Below are positions 51,401 to 59,240 of a DNA stretch of 64,000 bases, in pieces. This stretch comes from Cytobacillus oceanisediminis (GTDB taxonomy: Bacteria > Bacillota > Bacilli > Bacillales > Cytobacillaceae), in assembly GCF_004366035.1 (NCBI RefSeq), contig NZ_SOEE01000005.1:310001-374000 (forward strand), given 5' to 3'. The number at the start of each line of letters is the position of its first letter. Position 1 is the stretch's first letter. The notes below the pieces were generated by a model that was not told where the DNA came from, did not search any database, and saw only the letters and a list, made by a program, of their open reading frames with translations. Both the position numbers and the translations under genes were made by a program.

Positions 51401-52204
51401 AGAACAGAGTGGGTATCGGCACAAAAAGGCACATCATGGTACCACCAGGCTGGTGTTCTTGATGCCCAGTGGGAAGTAAGACAGCCAAAAGTGGATTACA
51501 AACCGGGTCAAACGTTGAATGAAGAGTGGTTTTCACCAGTCGTCCGTCCTCGTTTTGGTGATGGTTTCTGGGCTCCATACCGTTCAGGCAATAATTTGAT
51601 ATTAAATGTTCCTGCCTGGGCTGACTCAGGACCTGGACATACGGGAGCTGAGATGAATTACCCTGGCGATCAAACATTAAAGCTATATCAAGGGAATAAG
51701 CTGGTTAAAGAAGGAAAGGGCCAGGCACTCTACTTATTTAATGAATTTCCGCAAGAGAAAACCCAGTACAAACTAGTAAGTGATGCTGCCCGTGATGCAG
51801 ATCGCTGGAACACATCAATCCGTACACATACGGAGTGGACATTCTGGTCACAGAAGCAAGCAGAATTCCAGACTGCTCTTCCGCTGATTTCTCTTGATTA
51901 TAAAGTGGATACTGACATGTCAGGCACCTCCACAGCCGGAAAAAAGATTAAGCTTGATTTATCAGCTGTTCAAATAGCCGATGCTCCGGAAAACGGCAGA
52001 ATAAAAGGAGCCAGCCTGCAAGTGTCTTTTGATGAAGGAAAGACATGGGAAGCTGCAAAGTTAGTTTCCATGGGCAATGGCTGGTCTGCTGAAATCAAGC
52101 ATCCAAATAAGAAGGGAAGCTCTGTCTCCCTGCGTGCCAGTGCATGGGATGATGCTGGCAATCGTGTAAATCAGGAGATTATCAAGGCTTATGGATTAAA
52201 ATAA
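48449..52204 (+). CDS. Large secreted subtilisin-like serine protease (S8)
   Basis: A 1251-residue exported protease. Signal peptide to about residue 28 (AAAMLAVPPLQASA), then a propeptide-like region (about 55-215) with HVITLITGDVVTVTEF and LDQDLFNITALIKDGY. The S8 catalytic domain follows, with Asp252 (VAVLDTGIDSEHPD), His284 (HAHGTHVAST) and Ser455 (GTSMATPHVAG). Beta-sandwich domains and a PA domain (about 850-940, with KGKAAIVQRSDALTGSERAA) complete it. The propeptide motifs resemble the large S8 proteases common in Streptomyces rather than Vpr. No cell-wall anchor. ATG 48449 is 10 nt past GAGGAG. Confidence 0.9.
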   Translation: MGDFRLKKYLTAAMAAAMLAVPPLQASADDSGKGILKGADGKAAITNLQGMNAKASKGKHVITLITGDVVTVTEFADGKNIIHVEPADPSASGARILTANKETYVIPDQAISYLASGFLDQDLFNITALIKDGYDDENQKELPVIIQYSESKGRSADAHPAPKGSKKTHVLESIDSVAVSADKKETKEFWKEVTKANKTSKKSKAVLAPGIEKIWLDGRVEASLEQSVPQIGAPSAWESGYDGTGVKVAVLDTGIDSEHPDIAGQLDEAVSFVPGEEVTDMHAHGTHVASTVLGTGEASEGRNQGVAPGSRLLVGKVLSNEGFGQDSWIIDGMEWAAENAKIVNMSLGSSEPSDGTDPMAQAVNNLSKETGSLFVIAAGNTGSEGIGSPGAADEALTVGAVDKSDNLAWFSSKGPSFGSSGLKPDLTAPGVGIMAARSQYTNQGSGSYMSMDGTSMATPHVAGAAALLSQRHPDWTGGQLKEALMSTTKKLEDIKPFEGGTGRLDAEAAVLGNIRATGSLDFGFYDWPHENDVPAEKAITYTNDSSQDVTLDLSVSIKDGHDTDAPAGMVKLSSEKVTIPANGSAEVTVTLDPNNSDFGTRYQGHISAAAEGQKIVHTALGMIKEDERYPLTIKAVDRDGEAASAYFYLLGPTGDPQFMSVEGTKELRLPKGTYSVMSMMDVDADTDHAGVALVGDPEINMDGPQTVMLDARKANEITVDVPKETEANYRKLEYYRSINGNQVNDIYIMPAVVDKMYAAPTEKVKDGEFTQATRWRLAEPMLTISYKGKELDDIPQAGSTLLNGKYNLNAVYAGNGSPADYEKLDVKGKAAIVQRSDALTGSERAAAALAAGAQLLITVNDGPQELSEWVGIENEDFSLSNSPLPVAGVSSTEGKELIAAAKSGKLTLKVEGTPDSDYLYDLVDMHHQAVPKEVNYSPKTKDLVKINSEYKSDRPAPGAEFRYDILAHSFAGVGFLQTLSLPSVRTEWVSAQKGTSWYHQAGVLDAQWEVRQPKVDYKPGQTLNEEWFSPVVRPRFGDGFWAPYRSGNNLILNVPAWADSGPGHTGAEMNYPGDQTLKLYQGNKLVKEGKGQALYLFNEFPQEKTQYKLVSDAARDADRWNTSIRTHTEWTFWSQKQAEFQTALPLISLDYKVDTDMSGTSTAGKKIKLDLSAVQIADAPENGRIKGASLQVSFDEGKTWEAAKLVSMGNGWSAEIKHPNKKGSSVSLRASAWDDAGNRVNQEIIKAYGLK

Positions 52205-52254
52205 TAAAAAAATGATGAAGCTTTGTTAAGCAGCGGATTGCGTACAGAGAAGGT

Positions 52255-52291
52255 GTGAACCAGGCATCCAATGCCTGGTTCACTTTTTTAA
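52255..52291 (+). terminator. Terminator after the S8 protease gene
   Basis: GTGAACCAGGCAT and ATGCCTGGTTCAC form a perfect 13-bp stem around CCA, followed by T6. Confidence 0.93.
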
Positions 52292-52334
52292 TAGATTAAT
52301 TAACCGTCTAACTTCCCAACACTCTAGAGCAGCT

Positions 52335-52384
52335 TTTGGGGAGTTCGGCGGCCTTTTTAGCCTCGCCTTGCGCTTTTCTAATTG
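52335..52384 (-). repeat. Mosaic intergenic repeat, copy 7 (fragment, inverted)
   Basis: On the minus strand the sequence reads TTAGAAAAGCGCAAGGCGAGG, the 5' module only, next to the chemoreceptor stop codon. Confidence 0.5.
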
Positions 52385-54079
52385 CTATGCCCTATAATGG
52401 CTTGTCAGTTCAGATAATGACCCTGACAGAGAGTTGAGTTTCATCCCAATTTTATCCGTTTTCTCCATTTGTCCTGTTTGAATAACACTGGCAGCAAGCA
52501 TCTCTTCTGCACTGGCCAATGTTTCCTGTGAAACAGATGAGAACTGTTCAGCTCCCTGTTCAAGCTGCGGCAGCGTTTTTTCCAGGCCTTTCAGCTCCGT
52601 TTGCATGGTTTGGAGCTTTCCGCTTACATTAGAAATCTCATTCATCAGCTCGTCCAATGATATTTTAGATTGGCCTGCCATCTCAAGATTGCCTTTTATC
52701 TCCGTATGGAGCTGGTCAAATTCCTCTGAAGCCCTGAGAGTTATATTCTCCATATTTCTTATTCCCTGAGTGATATCTTCTGCAGCACCCGCAGATTGCT
52801 CAGCCAGTTTCCGGACTTCTCCTGCGACCACGGCAAAGCCTTTCCCTGCCTCTCCTGCCCGGGCAGCCTCGATGGAAGCATTTAAGGATAACAGCCTTGT
52901 TTGTTCAGCAATCCCTTTTACCATTCCGACAAGATTTGTAATCGCTAAGGAATGGTCTTTGACCTCTTTTATTGTCAGGGTCAATTTTCCAAACTCCGAG
53001 CCAAAGGAATGAATGGCAGCGATCAGATCACTGATGCTGTTCCCGCCGCGCCTGGCAGAATCATTCATCACCTCCGAGCTGCGGTTTACACTTTGCATAT
53101 GCAGAAACATGTCTTCAAACTTATCTTTCATTTCTTTGAAACTGGCCGCACTATTTTCAGAACTGGCTGCGGTTTGCTCTGCCCCTAACTTCACGAGGTG
53201 AATGGCTGATACCAGCTGCTGCCCGCTTTCAAGAGCACTGAAGGATGAACCTTTCAGCTCATTGCCCGTACTCTCCAGCTCCTTCGTTGTGCCGGTCAGC
53301 TCCCGCAGCAGGCTCCTCATTTGTTCAATCATGCTGTTATAACTTTTCTGCAGAGAAACAATTTCGGGAATTTCTGTATGAATCTCAAGCGGGTTTTGCA
53401 GGTTTCCTTCCCGGACCTCCCGCATGGTGTTTCTTAATAAGTTCAAAGGCTTCGTAATTTTTCTGACAAAAAGACTGATAATGGCTGAAGCCGCAGATAA
53501 ACTGACCACAATCGCTGCAATCATAAAATACCCGATTGCATGCACATCAGACATATAGGCTTTTGCCGGGATGAGGACTACATAGACGCCGCTAATTTCC
53601 TTCATCTCCTGAAAGGCCGCAGTATAATCTATCCCGTTCATCTCAATGTGTATGACGCCATTTTTCATTGTGGTGATCTCATTGATCGTATCCCTTGAAA
53701 AAGTGGCATCCGTTTTGCTGCTGACCTTAAAAGGCGTAATCTTGTTATCTGCAAGATAGAAAAAATCAGAGTCAATCCCATCCGACTGCAGCTTTTTCTG
53801 CTGAGAACGGACACTGGCCTCGAGCTGCTGCTTAAAGTACGCTTCATCACTGACATACACAAACTTTAAGTTTTCCGCTATGTATCCCATTAATTCCGCT
53901 TCTCTTGCCAATCTATCCTCAATGGTTTTGATTGCCATGTCCTTTGTTTTAAGATAGGAACTAAATCCGACTGCCGCTATCGATAGCAGCAGCAGGGTAA
54001 AAAACAGTGCCAATAATCTTGTGCCCAGGTTCAGCTTATGGCTGAAGGCTTCCGCAAAGTTTTCCAGCCGCTTCTTCAT
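52385..54079 (-). CDS. Methyl-accepting chemotaxis protein
   Basis: A 564-residue chemoreceptor. First membrane helix about 20-42, an extracellular sensor of about 130 residues (single-Cache-like), a second helix about 178-205, HAMP about 205-260, then the long signalling coiled coil with the conserved tip [38 protein letters not shown] that contacts CheA/CheW. The ligand is unknown. ATG 54079 after GGGGG. Single gene. Confidence 0.93.
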   Translation of the reverse strand: MKKRLENFAEAFSHKLNLGTRLLALFFTLLLLSIAAVGFSSYLKTKDMAIKTIEDRLAREAELMGYIAENLKFVYVSDEAYFKQQLEASVRSQQKKLQSDGIDSDFFYLADNKITPFKVSSKTDATFSRDTINEITTMKNGVIHIEMNGIDYTAAFQEMKEISGVYVVLIPAKAYMSDVHAIGYFMIAAIVVSLSAASAIISLFVRKITKPLNLLRNTMREVREGNLQNPLEIHTEIPEIVSLQKSYNSMIEQMRSLLRELTGTTKELESTGNELKGSSFSALESGQQLVSAIHLVKLGAEQTAASSENSAASFKEMKDKFEDMFLHMQSVNRSSEVMNDSARRGGNSISDLIAAIHSFGSEFGKLTLTIKEVKDHSLAITNLVGMVKGIAEQTRLLSLNASIEAARAGEAGKGFAVVAGEVRKLAEQSAGAAEDITQGIRNMENITLRASEEFDQLHTEIKGNLEMAGQSKISLDELMNEISNVSGKLQTMQTELKGLEKTLPQLEQGAEQFSSVSQETLASAEEMLAASVIQTGQMEKTDKIGMKLNSLSGSLSELTSHYRA

Positions 54080-54261
54080 TTATCCAAAACCCCCAAACTA
54101 TCATACTAATGACCTATAAGGAAATTATACAGAGCGAATGTAAATTTCATGTAAAGATTGGGTGAAAAGTAATGTTTTGTAAATTTACAAAGGAACGTAA
54201 AGTAGGCTGTTTTAATATATTGGTTAAATCCGAGGCATTATTTTAAGAACGGGGGAAGAAC

Positions 54262-54747
54262 ATGACCAATTTTCAATATTTCACGGGGACGGTTACGCAG
54301 ATTTCGGATTTTAACAATGAAGGCTGCCAAAAAATCATTTCCGCTGCTAATGGAATGGGGGGAACTGTCAATTTCATCGTATCCCCGTCCACTTACGTTT
54401 TAGATCAATCCAAGCTGTCAGCGGGAGACATCATTACTGGATATTATGACGGCAATGCTCCTGTTCCGCTGATATATCCTCCTCAATACCGTGGGCTTGT
54501 GGTCGTAAAACATACTTCTCACCAAAATGTGAAAACAGATTATTTTAATAGCCAGCTAATCAGCGGTGATGGCCAACTGCAATTAAACGTCTCGCCGTAT
54601 ACCCAGATGGTGCTGACAAATGGGCAGGCCTTTACCGGCAGCCCTGCAAACAGAGACTTAGTTGTCATCTATGGTCCGTCTACCAAAAGCATCCCTGCCC
54701 AGACCACACCTTATAAGATCGTTGTTTTGTGTTTATCCTCCACATGA
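54262..54747 (+). CDS. Hypothetical beta-rich protein
   Basis: A 161-residue protein without signal peptide or membrane helix. The sequence alternates short hydrophobic strands and polar loops (FTGTVTQISDFN, GTVNFIVSPSTYVLD, AGDIITGYYDGNAPVPLIYPPQY), suggesting a beta-barrel, possibly OB-like, fold repeated twice. I do not recognise a family or activity. A good GGGGGAAG precedes the ATG at 54262. Monocistronic, sharing a bidirectional terminator with the small lipoprotein gene. Confidence 0.7.
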   Translation: MTNFQYFTGTVTQISDFNNEGCQKIISAANGMGGTVNFIVSPSTYVLDQSKLSAGDIITGYYDGNAPVPLIYPPQYRGLVVVKHTSHQNVKTDYFNSQLISGDGQLQLNVSPYTQMVLTNGQAFTGSPANRDLVVIYGPSTKSIPAQTTPYKIVVLCLSST

Positions 54748-54782
54748 AAAGGAGTGCCCGGGATGGGCACTCCTTTTTTTCA
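54746..54782. terminator. Bidirectional terminator
   Basis: AAAGGAGTGCCC and GGGCACTCCTTT form a perfect stem with A and T tracts, between converging genes. Confidence 0.92.
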
Positions 54783-54792
54783 AGGCTAGCAT

Positions 54793-54942
54793 TTACTCAT
54801 CATCCACTTCGCCGTCGCCAATTTCATCCTCTTCTTCCACATCTTCAACCTGTTCGTCTTCTTCAGGCTTTTCATCGTTTCCGCAGCCCGTTAACGTTAA
54901 GATAGATAGAGATAGAAAAAGCATCAATAAGTATTTTTTCAT
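54793..54942 (-). CDS. Tiny acidic lipoprotein
   Basis: A 49-residue protein: signal peptide MKKYLLMLFLSLSILTLTGC with lipobox LTGC and lipidated Cys20, followed by a 29-residue tail in which about 17 residues are Asp or Glu (for example EEDEQVEDVEEEDE). After processing it would be a membrane-anchored polyanion on the cell surface. AAAGGAGG precedes the ATG at 8 nt, which strongly supports translation. The function is unknown; a cation or envelope role is speculation. Confidence 0.75.
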   Translation of the reverse strand: MKKYLLMLFLSLSILTLTGCGNDEKPEEDEQVEDVEEEDEIGDGEVDDE

Positions 54943-55108
54943 TTATCTAACCTCCTTTCGCTTAGTTTTTCAAAAAGGCAAACTTTATATGTACTGTTAA
55001 CTACTGACAAACCTTCCTTTTGAATAATTGCAACTGGATAGGAAAACACTTTTATAAAGCTGTAATATGTATGCTTACTTTTTATGCTGACAAAAGGATG
55101 TGCCATAG

Positions 55109-55813
55109 ATGGATTTTATTCAGAGCCAGCATTCACTTTCTGTCATGGAGTGGGGACTTAGGGCTGTCATCGCTTATTTCTTCTTAGTCATTGTCGTCAG
55201 AGTGCTGGGGCAGCGTGCCATTTCCCAATTAAGGCTCCTTGATTTAGTAATGGCTTTCGTCATAGGCAACATTATTGCCCATCCCTTATCAGATGAGGAG
55301 CTTGGATTAAAAGGTTCAATTGTTACAACCATTGTGCTGGTATTGCTTTACCTGATCAGTCTATTTAGTATTCTGAAATGGCCAGCAGTCAGAAGACTGG
55401 TAAACAGCAAGCCCATCATCATTGTGCAGAATGGCGAAATCATATACAAAGGCTTAAACAAAGCAAGGATTTCTATTGATGTGCTGCTGGAGGAACTACG
55501 GGAGAAAAAAGTGGATGATGTAAAAAAGGTAGCGCTGGCTCTATGGGAAGCAAGCGGGAGCATATCCTTTTTTTTAGATCCTAAATATGAACCCATTACA
55601 CCCGCTTACCTGCAAAGGAATGCAGAACCATTCGATATGCCAAGAACCATTATTAAAGAAGGCAAAGTGGATAAAACGGTGCTGCAAACCATACAAAAGG
55701 ACGAAAGATGGCTAATCGCCCATTTAGAACGTTTCTATCAGACAGAAATTAATAATGTTCTGTTAGCTACCATGGACAGCAAGGGCACCTTGAAGGTATT
55801 TTTATATCATTAA
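55109..55813 (+). CDS. DUF421 membrane protein (YetF/YrbG-like)
   Basis: A 234-residue protein with three N-terminal membrane helices (about 17-35, 44-60, 68-88) and a C-terminal two-part cytoplasmic alpha/beta domain, with the DUF421 marks LGQRAISQLRLLDLVMAFVIGNI, NGEIIYKGLNKARIS and LLEELREKKVDDV. Spore-membrane homologues exist (SpoVAEa/YetF types), but the function is unproven. It is followed after 23 bp by a DUF3231 gene in a probable operon. Confidence 0.9.
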   Translation: MDFIQSQHSLSVMEWGLRAVIAYFFLVIVVRVLGQRAISQLRLLDLVMAFVIGNIIAHPLSDEELGLKGSIVTTIVLVLLYLISLFSILKWPAVRRLVNSKPIIIVQNGEIIYKGLNKARISIDVLLEELREKKVDDVKKVALALWEASGSISFFLDPKYEPITPAYLQRNAEPFDMPRTIIKEGKVDKTVLQTIQKDERWLIAHLERFYQTEINNVLLATMDSKGTLKVFLYH

Positions 55814-55836
55814 TTTGGCTAAAAGGAGTGATGGCA

Positions 55837-56823
55837 GTGCTTTCTAAAGAGCCGACGGTCTCTGAAATCTCAAATATTTGGTCATCGTATTTAAAAAACA
55901 GCATGGAGCAGCAATTTTTCACTTATTTTTTTCAAACTGCAGAGGACCGGAAAATTAAAAAGATTGCCGGAAGATTGCTGCATCAATCCGAGAAAAATCT
56001 TAAGCAGCTCCAGGATTTTTTCAGTAAAGTGAATCTCTCCGTTCCCCGCGGCTTTACTGAAAAAGATGTAAGGCTCAATGGACAGAAATTATTTTCAGAT
56101 CATTTCATTTTATTTTTTTGCCATGATATCACCCAGCTTTCATTGAGCACATACCCAAGTGCCCTATCAGAAAGCACCCGTAAAGATATTCGGGATTATT
56201 TTGAGATCACTCTTAAATTCACGTTAAAAATACAGAATGAAATCGTAGATTTAATGTTATCTAAAGGCATTTACCAAGAGCATCCGCAATTAAAGATGGA
56301 GGATCGGATCGAGTTTGCCCGCAGTCTTAAATACTTAAATGGGTTCATGGGCGGGTCCAGACCGCTGAATGCTCCTGAAATAGCGAATATATCGAGAATT
56401 ATTCACAGAGCGCAATTCTCAAAAATGATCTTTGTGACCTTCAGTACTATTGCTGAAAGCAATGAAATGAAGGACCATTTCAGCAAAGGAAGGGATTTAA
56501 CCGAGAAAGTATTATCTTCCCTTCGAGATATTATGAAAAATGAACAGATTCCCCTGTCCTCATCAGGAGATTATCAAATTTTTGACGTGGACATTCCTCC
56601 ATTCTCCGAGAAGATCATGCTATTTTTTGTAAACACTTGTCTCGGCATCTTCTGCTTCACCATGATCAGCCAGGCCCTGACCTCCAGTCTCAGATCCGAT
56701 ATTGTTATAAAACTGCTGAGCATTTCCAAAGACATGTCCCTCTTTTACGGAAAAGGCCTGCTGATTGCCATAAAGCAAAAATGGCTCGAACAGCCGCCAC
56801 AGGCGGCAGGGAGACGCGTATAA
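55837..56823 (+). CDS. DUF3231 family protein
   Basis: A 328-residue all-helical protein made of two similar halves of about 160 residues, each a four-helix bundle beginning with a segment like TVSEISNIWSSYLKNSMEQQFFTYFFQTAED and LNAPEIANISRIIHRAQFSKMIFVTF. This is the DUF3231 arrangement, with a ferritin-like appearance. The function is unknown. GTG 55837 is 8 nt past AAAGGAG; ATG 55831 is too close. Second gene after DUF421. Confidence 0.82.
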   Translation: MLSKEPTVSEISNIWSSYLKNSMEQQFFTYFFQTAEDRKIKKIAGRLLHQSEKNLKQLQDFFSKVNLSVPRGFTEKDVRLNGQKLFSDHFILFFCHDITQLSLSTYPSALSESTRKDIRDYFEITLKFTLKIQNEIVDLMLSKGIYQEHPQLKMEDRIEFARSLKYLNGFMGGSRPLNAPEIANISRIIHRAQFSKMIFVTFSTIAESNEMKDHFSKGRDLTEKVLSSLRDIMKNEQIPLSSSGDYQIFDVDIPPFSEKIMLFFVNTCLGIFCFTMISQALTSSLRSDIVIKLLSISKDMSLFYGKGLLIAIKQKWLEQPPQAAGRRV

Positions 56824-56857
56824 GAGTTTTCACCATTCTGTCACATCTTTCTCCAAT

Positions 56858-56891
56858 CACCCTGTCTTTTTCCCCCTTTCATTTCGATTAT
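56858..56891 (+). promoter_or_regulatory. Shared promoter-like motif, copy A
   Basis: CACCCTGTCTTTTT (56858-56871) and CATTTCGATTAT (56880-56891) recur with identical spacing at 58638-58671. A GTC-type -35 and a CGATTA -10, 18 bp apart, resemble an alternative-sigma promoter. It precedes the winged-helix/sigma-factor unit. Confidence 0.6.
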
Positions 56892-56917
56892 CAGAGATGA
56901 AAGGGCGGTGCAAAGAT

Positions 56918-57730
56918 ATGAATCTTAAATCAGGGAGTGTGGACCAATTTGGACAGTTTTCGAAGTTTAAAGATCTGCAGGAATTTAATGCCCATCTTGA
57001 AATGTGGCTTACCGTACATAAGAGTGAGTTCTCAAAGGGAGAACTTGTTGGGCTGAAACAGATCGTTCGTTTTGCCGCGAAGGTACCCGGTGTTTCCAAT
57101 ACCAAGATCGGGACCGTTTTAAAGGCCATTCATATGGAATACAGCGGCAATGGCATTTCCCGCTCAACTTTTAAAAGAATGGCAGCCAAGGCCGCAAGCC
57201 TCGGTCTCTTTAGTGTTCTTGAAACGGAAAGAAAAAATGGCTCCCAATCCAGCAACTTATATGTATTTAATCGTTTTCCCAAGAGTGAGCCACCCAAAAA
57301 GGAAAAAATGGACCACCCTAATAAAACTAGCAATCATTCTAAAACTAATAACATTCAAAAGAATACTAAACGTACCGAAACCGAACTTGATTACAGCTTT
57401 ACCAGCGATCGTGTTCCAAAAGCATTTACAGAACTTGCCCGTTACTTTTTTCCGGAAGCAAAGCAGATCGAGGAGTATTGGAGAATGACGGCCATTGCTG
57501 CATACAAACACAATTGTGAACAAAAAGTGAACGTTGTGCAGGAGATAGCTATCGATGCTTTTAAACAGCTGATCCGGAAAATGAAAACCTGCACAATCGC
57601 CCGTCCTATCGCGTATTTCTATGGAATTTTAACGAGAAAATTTGAAGAGAAGTACTATGAAGAATTATTCGAAATGGGCTTTTCAGCGCGTAAAGAGGAT
57701 TTTTTTGCTGAATTTTTTTATAAAAAATAA
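56918..57730 (+). CDS. Winged-helix, replication-initiator-like protein of the sigma operon
   Basis: A 270-residue soluble protein. Residues about 25-115 form a winged-helix type DNA-binding domain (GELVGLKQIVRFAAKVPGVSN, then GNGISRSTFKRMAAKAASLGL) reminiscent of plasmid replication initiators and of HTH_36 domains. A charged linker rich in Lys, Asn and Thr (about 125-160) leads to a helical C-terminal domain. I cannot assign a function. The ATG at 56918 is preceded by AAAGGGCGGTG. A sigma-factor gene follows after 193 bp, with 21-bp repeats in between. Confidence 0.6.
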   Translation: MNLKSGSVDQFGQFSKFKDLQEFNAHLEMWLTVHKSEFSKGELVGLKQIVRFAAKVPGVSNTKIGTVLKAIHMEYSGNGISRSTFKRMAAKAASLGLFSVLETERKNGSQSSNLYVFNRFPKSEPPKKEKMDHPNKTSNHSKTNNIQKNTKRTETELDYSFTSDRVPKAFTELARYFFPEAKQIEEYWRMTAIAAYKHNCEQKVNVVQEIAIDAFKQLIRKMKTCTIARPIAYFYGILTRKFEEKYYEELFEMGFSARKEDFFAEFFYKK

Positions 57731-57740
57731 AAAAACTTCG

Positions 57741-57824
57741 TTACTGTCCGTAACTCTTAAGTTAGACCCCCTAAGTCCGGACTTAGACCCCCTAACTCCC
57801 GAGTTAAGGGGGCTTAACTGCCAA
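57741..57824. repeat. 21-bp-period repeat island 6 between the winged-helix and sigma genes
   Basis: Four units start at 57741, 57762, 57783 and 57804, exactly 21 bp apart: TTACTGTCCGTAA, TTAGACCCCCTAA (twice) and TTAAGGGGGCTTAA. Unit 2 ends in the 16-bp palindrome CTAAGTCCGGACTTAG. The region could be a binding array for the protein encoded just upstream, or a member of the general 21-bp class. Confidence 0.7.
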
Positions 57825-57923
57825 TTTACGACTTTTTACCAATTCGCAAAAAAATGATAAAAAAGCTATGTTTGAGCTACCCGGGAATACTTAGAGAGCG
57901 CGCTTTCCTGAAGGGAATCCAGT

Positions 57924-58409
57924 ATGGAGAGCTTTGAGCAAGTGGCAGCACAATTTGAACCGATGATTCACCAGATTATCCGATCTTTAAACATCTATCA
58001 AAATCAGGAAGACTATTTTCAGATTGGCCTGATCCGGCTTTGGGAGGCATGGAATCTATTTGATCATACAAAGGGAAAGTTTCTGACCTTCGCCTATACC
58101 ATCGTTAAACAGAAGCTGATTGATGAATTGAGAAAAACCAGGATGCAGAAAAACAGCACTGTCACCCGGAGTGAAGAATTCTGGTCATCAGCGGAATCTT
58201 CCTATACACATCAGCCACTTGAAGAAGAGCAGCTGCTTTCTTACTGCAGCAGCCTCACCAAAAATCAGACCATCTGGGTTCTATCGGCTTTCCTCTATGA
58301 TTTGACAATCAACCAGATCGCCGAACAGCATGGAGTAACCGTTTCAGCGGTAAAAGCCTGGAAAAAAGGGGCCCTGACAAAACTTAGGACCACACTTCAG
58401 CAAGATTAA
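57924..58409 (+). CDS. Sigma-70 family RNA polymerase sigma factor (small, YvrI/SigO-like)
   Basis: A 161-residue sigma factor with region 2 (DYFQIGLIRLWEAWNLFDHTKGKFLTFAYTIVKQKLIDELRK, about 33-75) and region 4 (FLYDLTINQIAEQHGVTVSAVKAWKKGALTKLR, about 125-157). There is no region 1.1 or region 3, as in ECF-type and SigO-like factors. A yvrJ-family gene follows nearby, as in the B. subtilis sigO neighbourhood. No anti-sigma gene is seen. It probably drives the two copies of the shared promoter motif. AAGGGA precedes the ATG. Confidence 0.85.
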   Translation: MESFEQVAAQFEPMIHQIIRSLNIYQNQEDYFQIGLIRLWEAWNLFDHTKGKFLTFAYTIVKQKLIDELRKTRMQKNSTVTRSEEFWSSAESSYTHQPLEEEQLLSYCSSLTKNQTIWVLSAFLYDLTINQIAEQHGVTVSAVKAWKKGALTKLRTTLQQD

Positions 58410-58605
58410 TTAGAAAAGCAGAAACGCCTTGCCTGCAAAGGAACGCAGACTAGGAACGCCACGTCCTGCGGCAGCGTCTGCATGATCCCCATCCTGGGGA
58501 CTCCTCAAGGGGGTAGGCGCTCCTCCTAAAAGCTGACGCTTTTAGTCATGCGGTGATTAGACTGTCGATGCATTGAAGCTAGACAGTTATCGGCATCAAA
58601 ATTTT
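58410..58605 (+). repeat. Mosaic intergenic repeat, copy 8 (longest)
   Basis: AGAAAAGCAGAAACGCCTTGC, then GGAACGCAGACTAGGAACGCC, GGCAGCGTCTGCATGA, GGGGGTAGGCGCTCCTCC, AAAAGCTGACGCTTTTAG and finally GAAGCTAGACAGTTATCGG. It contains nearly all modules seen separately in other copies, with several internal hairpins. Confidence 0.75.
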
Positions 58606-58637
58606 ATCCCTTTCTTATTTGTTAAAAATTTTTCCCG

Positions 58638-58671
58638 CACCCTGTCTTTTTACACCCTTCATTTCGATTAT
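58638..58671 (+). promoter_or_regulatory. Shared promoter-like motif, copy B
   Basis: CACCCTGTCTTTTT (58638-58651) and CATTTCGATTAT (58660-58671), identical in sequence and spacing to copy A while the 8 bp between differ. It precedes the DUF1659-DUF2922-yvrJ unit. Conservation limited to two boxes is what a promoter would show. Confidence 0.6.
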
Positions 58672-58696
58672 ATAGGTGAAAGGGAGGTGAGCAGGA

Positions 58697-58915
58697 ATGG
58701 CAAAGGCAATCATCATTGATTCAAAGCTTCGCCTGGTTTTTGAAACAGGATTGAATGGACAGGGCAAGCCTGTCTACAAATCAAAAACCTACAACAGCGT
58801 GAAGCAATCCGCTACAGCGGACCAGCTTTTCACAGTGGGACAGGCAATCGCAGGATTATCAAGCTACCCGCTGGCTGAGCTGAACAGAAATGACAGCTTC
58901 GACATTTTAGGCTAA
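58697..58915 (+). CDS. DUF1659 protein
   Basis: A 72-residue soluble protein of the DUF1659 family (SKLRLVFETGLNGQGKPVYKSKTY, then LAELNRNDSFDILG). The function is unknown. In Bacillus it is regularly followed by DUF2922 and YvrJ genes, as here. A good GGGAGGTGAGCAGG precedes the ATG. First gene of the small operon behind promoter motif B. Confidence 0.88.
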   Translation: MAKAIIIDSKLRLVFETGLNGQGKPVYKSKTYNSVKQSATADQLFTVGQAIAGLSSYPLAELNRNDSFDILG

Positions 58916-58952
58916 TGCTTGTCGAAAATATCTAAAGCAGGAGGTGAAAGGA

Positions 58953-59171
58953 ATGGCGAAGACACTTGAAATGACATTTGAAACGGAACTGGGCAAGGAA
59001 ACCAAATTATCGGTTGACAGCCCAAAGGAGCCTATTGATCCGGCAGCTGTGAAGGCAGTGATGGAACAGATCATTGCAGTGAATGCATTTGACGGCAATG
59101 GCGGTGACCTTGTTACTGCCAAAGGGGCTAGATTAGTAGAACGAAATGTAACAGATTATGAATTAGTGTAA
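58953..59171 (+). CDS. DUF2922 protein
   Basis: A 72-residue soluble protein of the DUF2922 family (LEMTFETELGKETKLSVDSPKEPIDPAAVKAVMEQII). The function is unknown. The ATG at 58953 lies 6 nt past AGGAGGTG; a GTG at 58944 is part of that site. It follows DUF1659 by 37 bp. Confidence 0.88.
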   Translation: MAKTLEMTFETELGKETKLSVDSPKEPIDPAAVKAVMEQIIAVNAFDGNGGDLVTAKGARLVERNVTDYELV

Positions 59172-59179
59172 GGGAATGA

Positions 59180-59211
59180 GGCCGGATTCTTTGGAACCCG
59201 GCCATTTTTAT
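59180..59211 (+). terminator. Partial terminator between DUF2922 and yvrJ
   Basis: GGCCGG and CCGGCC form a 6-bp stem, followed by ATTTTTAT. It probably reduces, rather than ends, transcription into yvrJ. Confidence 0.6.
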
Positions 59212-59240
59212 AGCTTGTAAAAAAGAAAGGAGCATGCATG

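Noticed and set aside
56871..56903. Hairpin CCCTTTCAT...ATGAAAGGG sequestering the ribosome site of the winged-helix gene
   Set aside because: Copy B of the region lacks perfect pairing, and if CGATTAT is the -10 box the left arm would not be transcribed.
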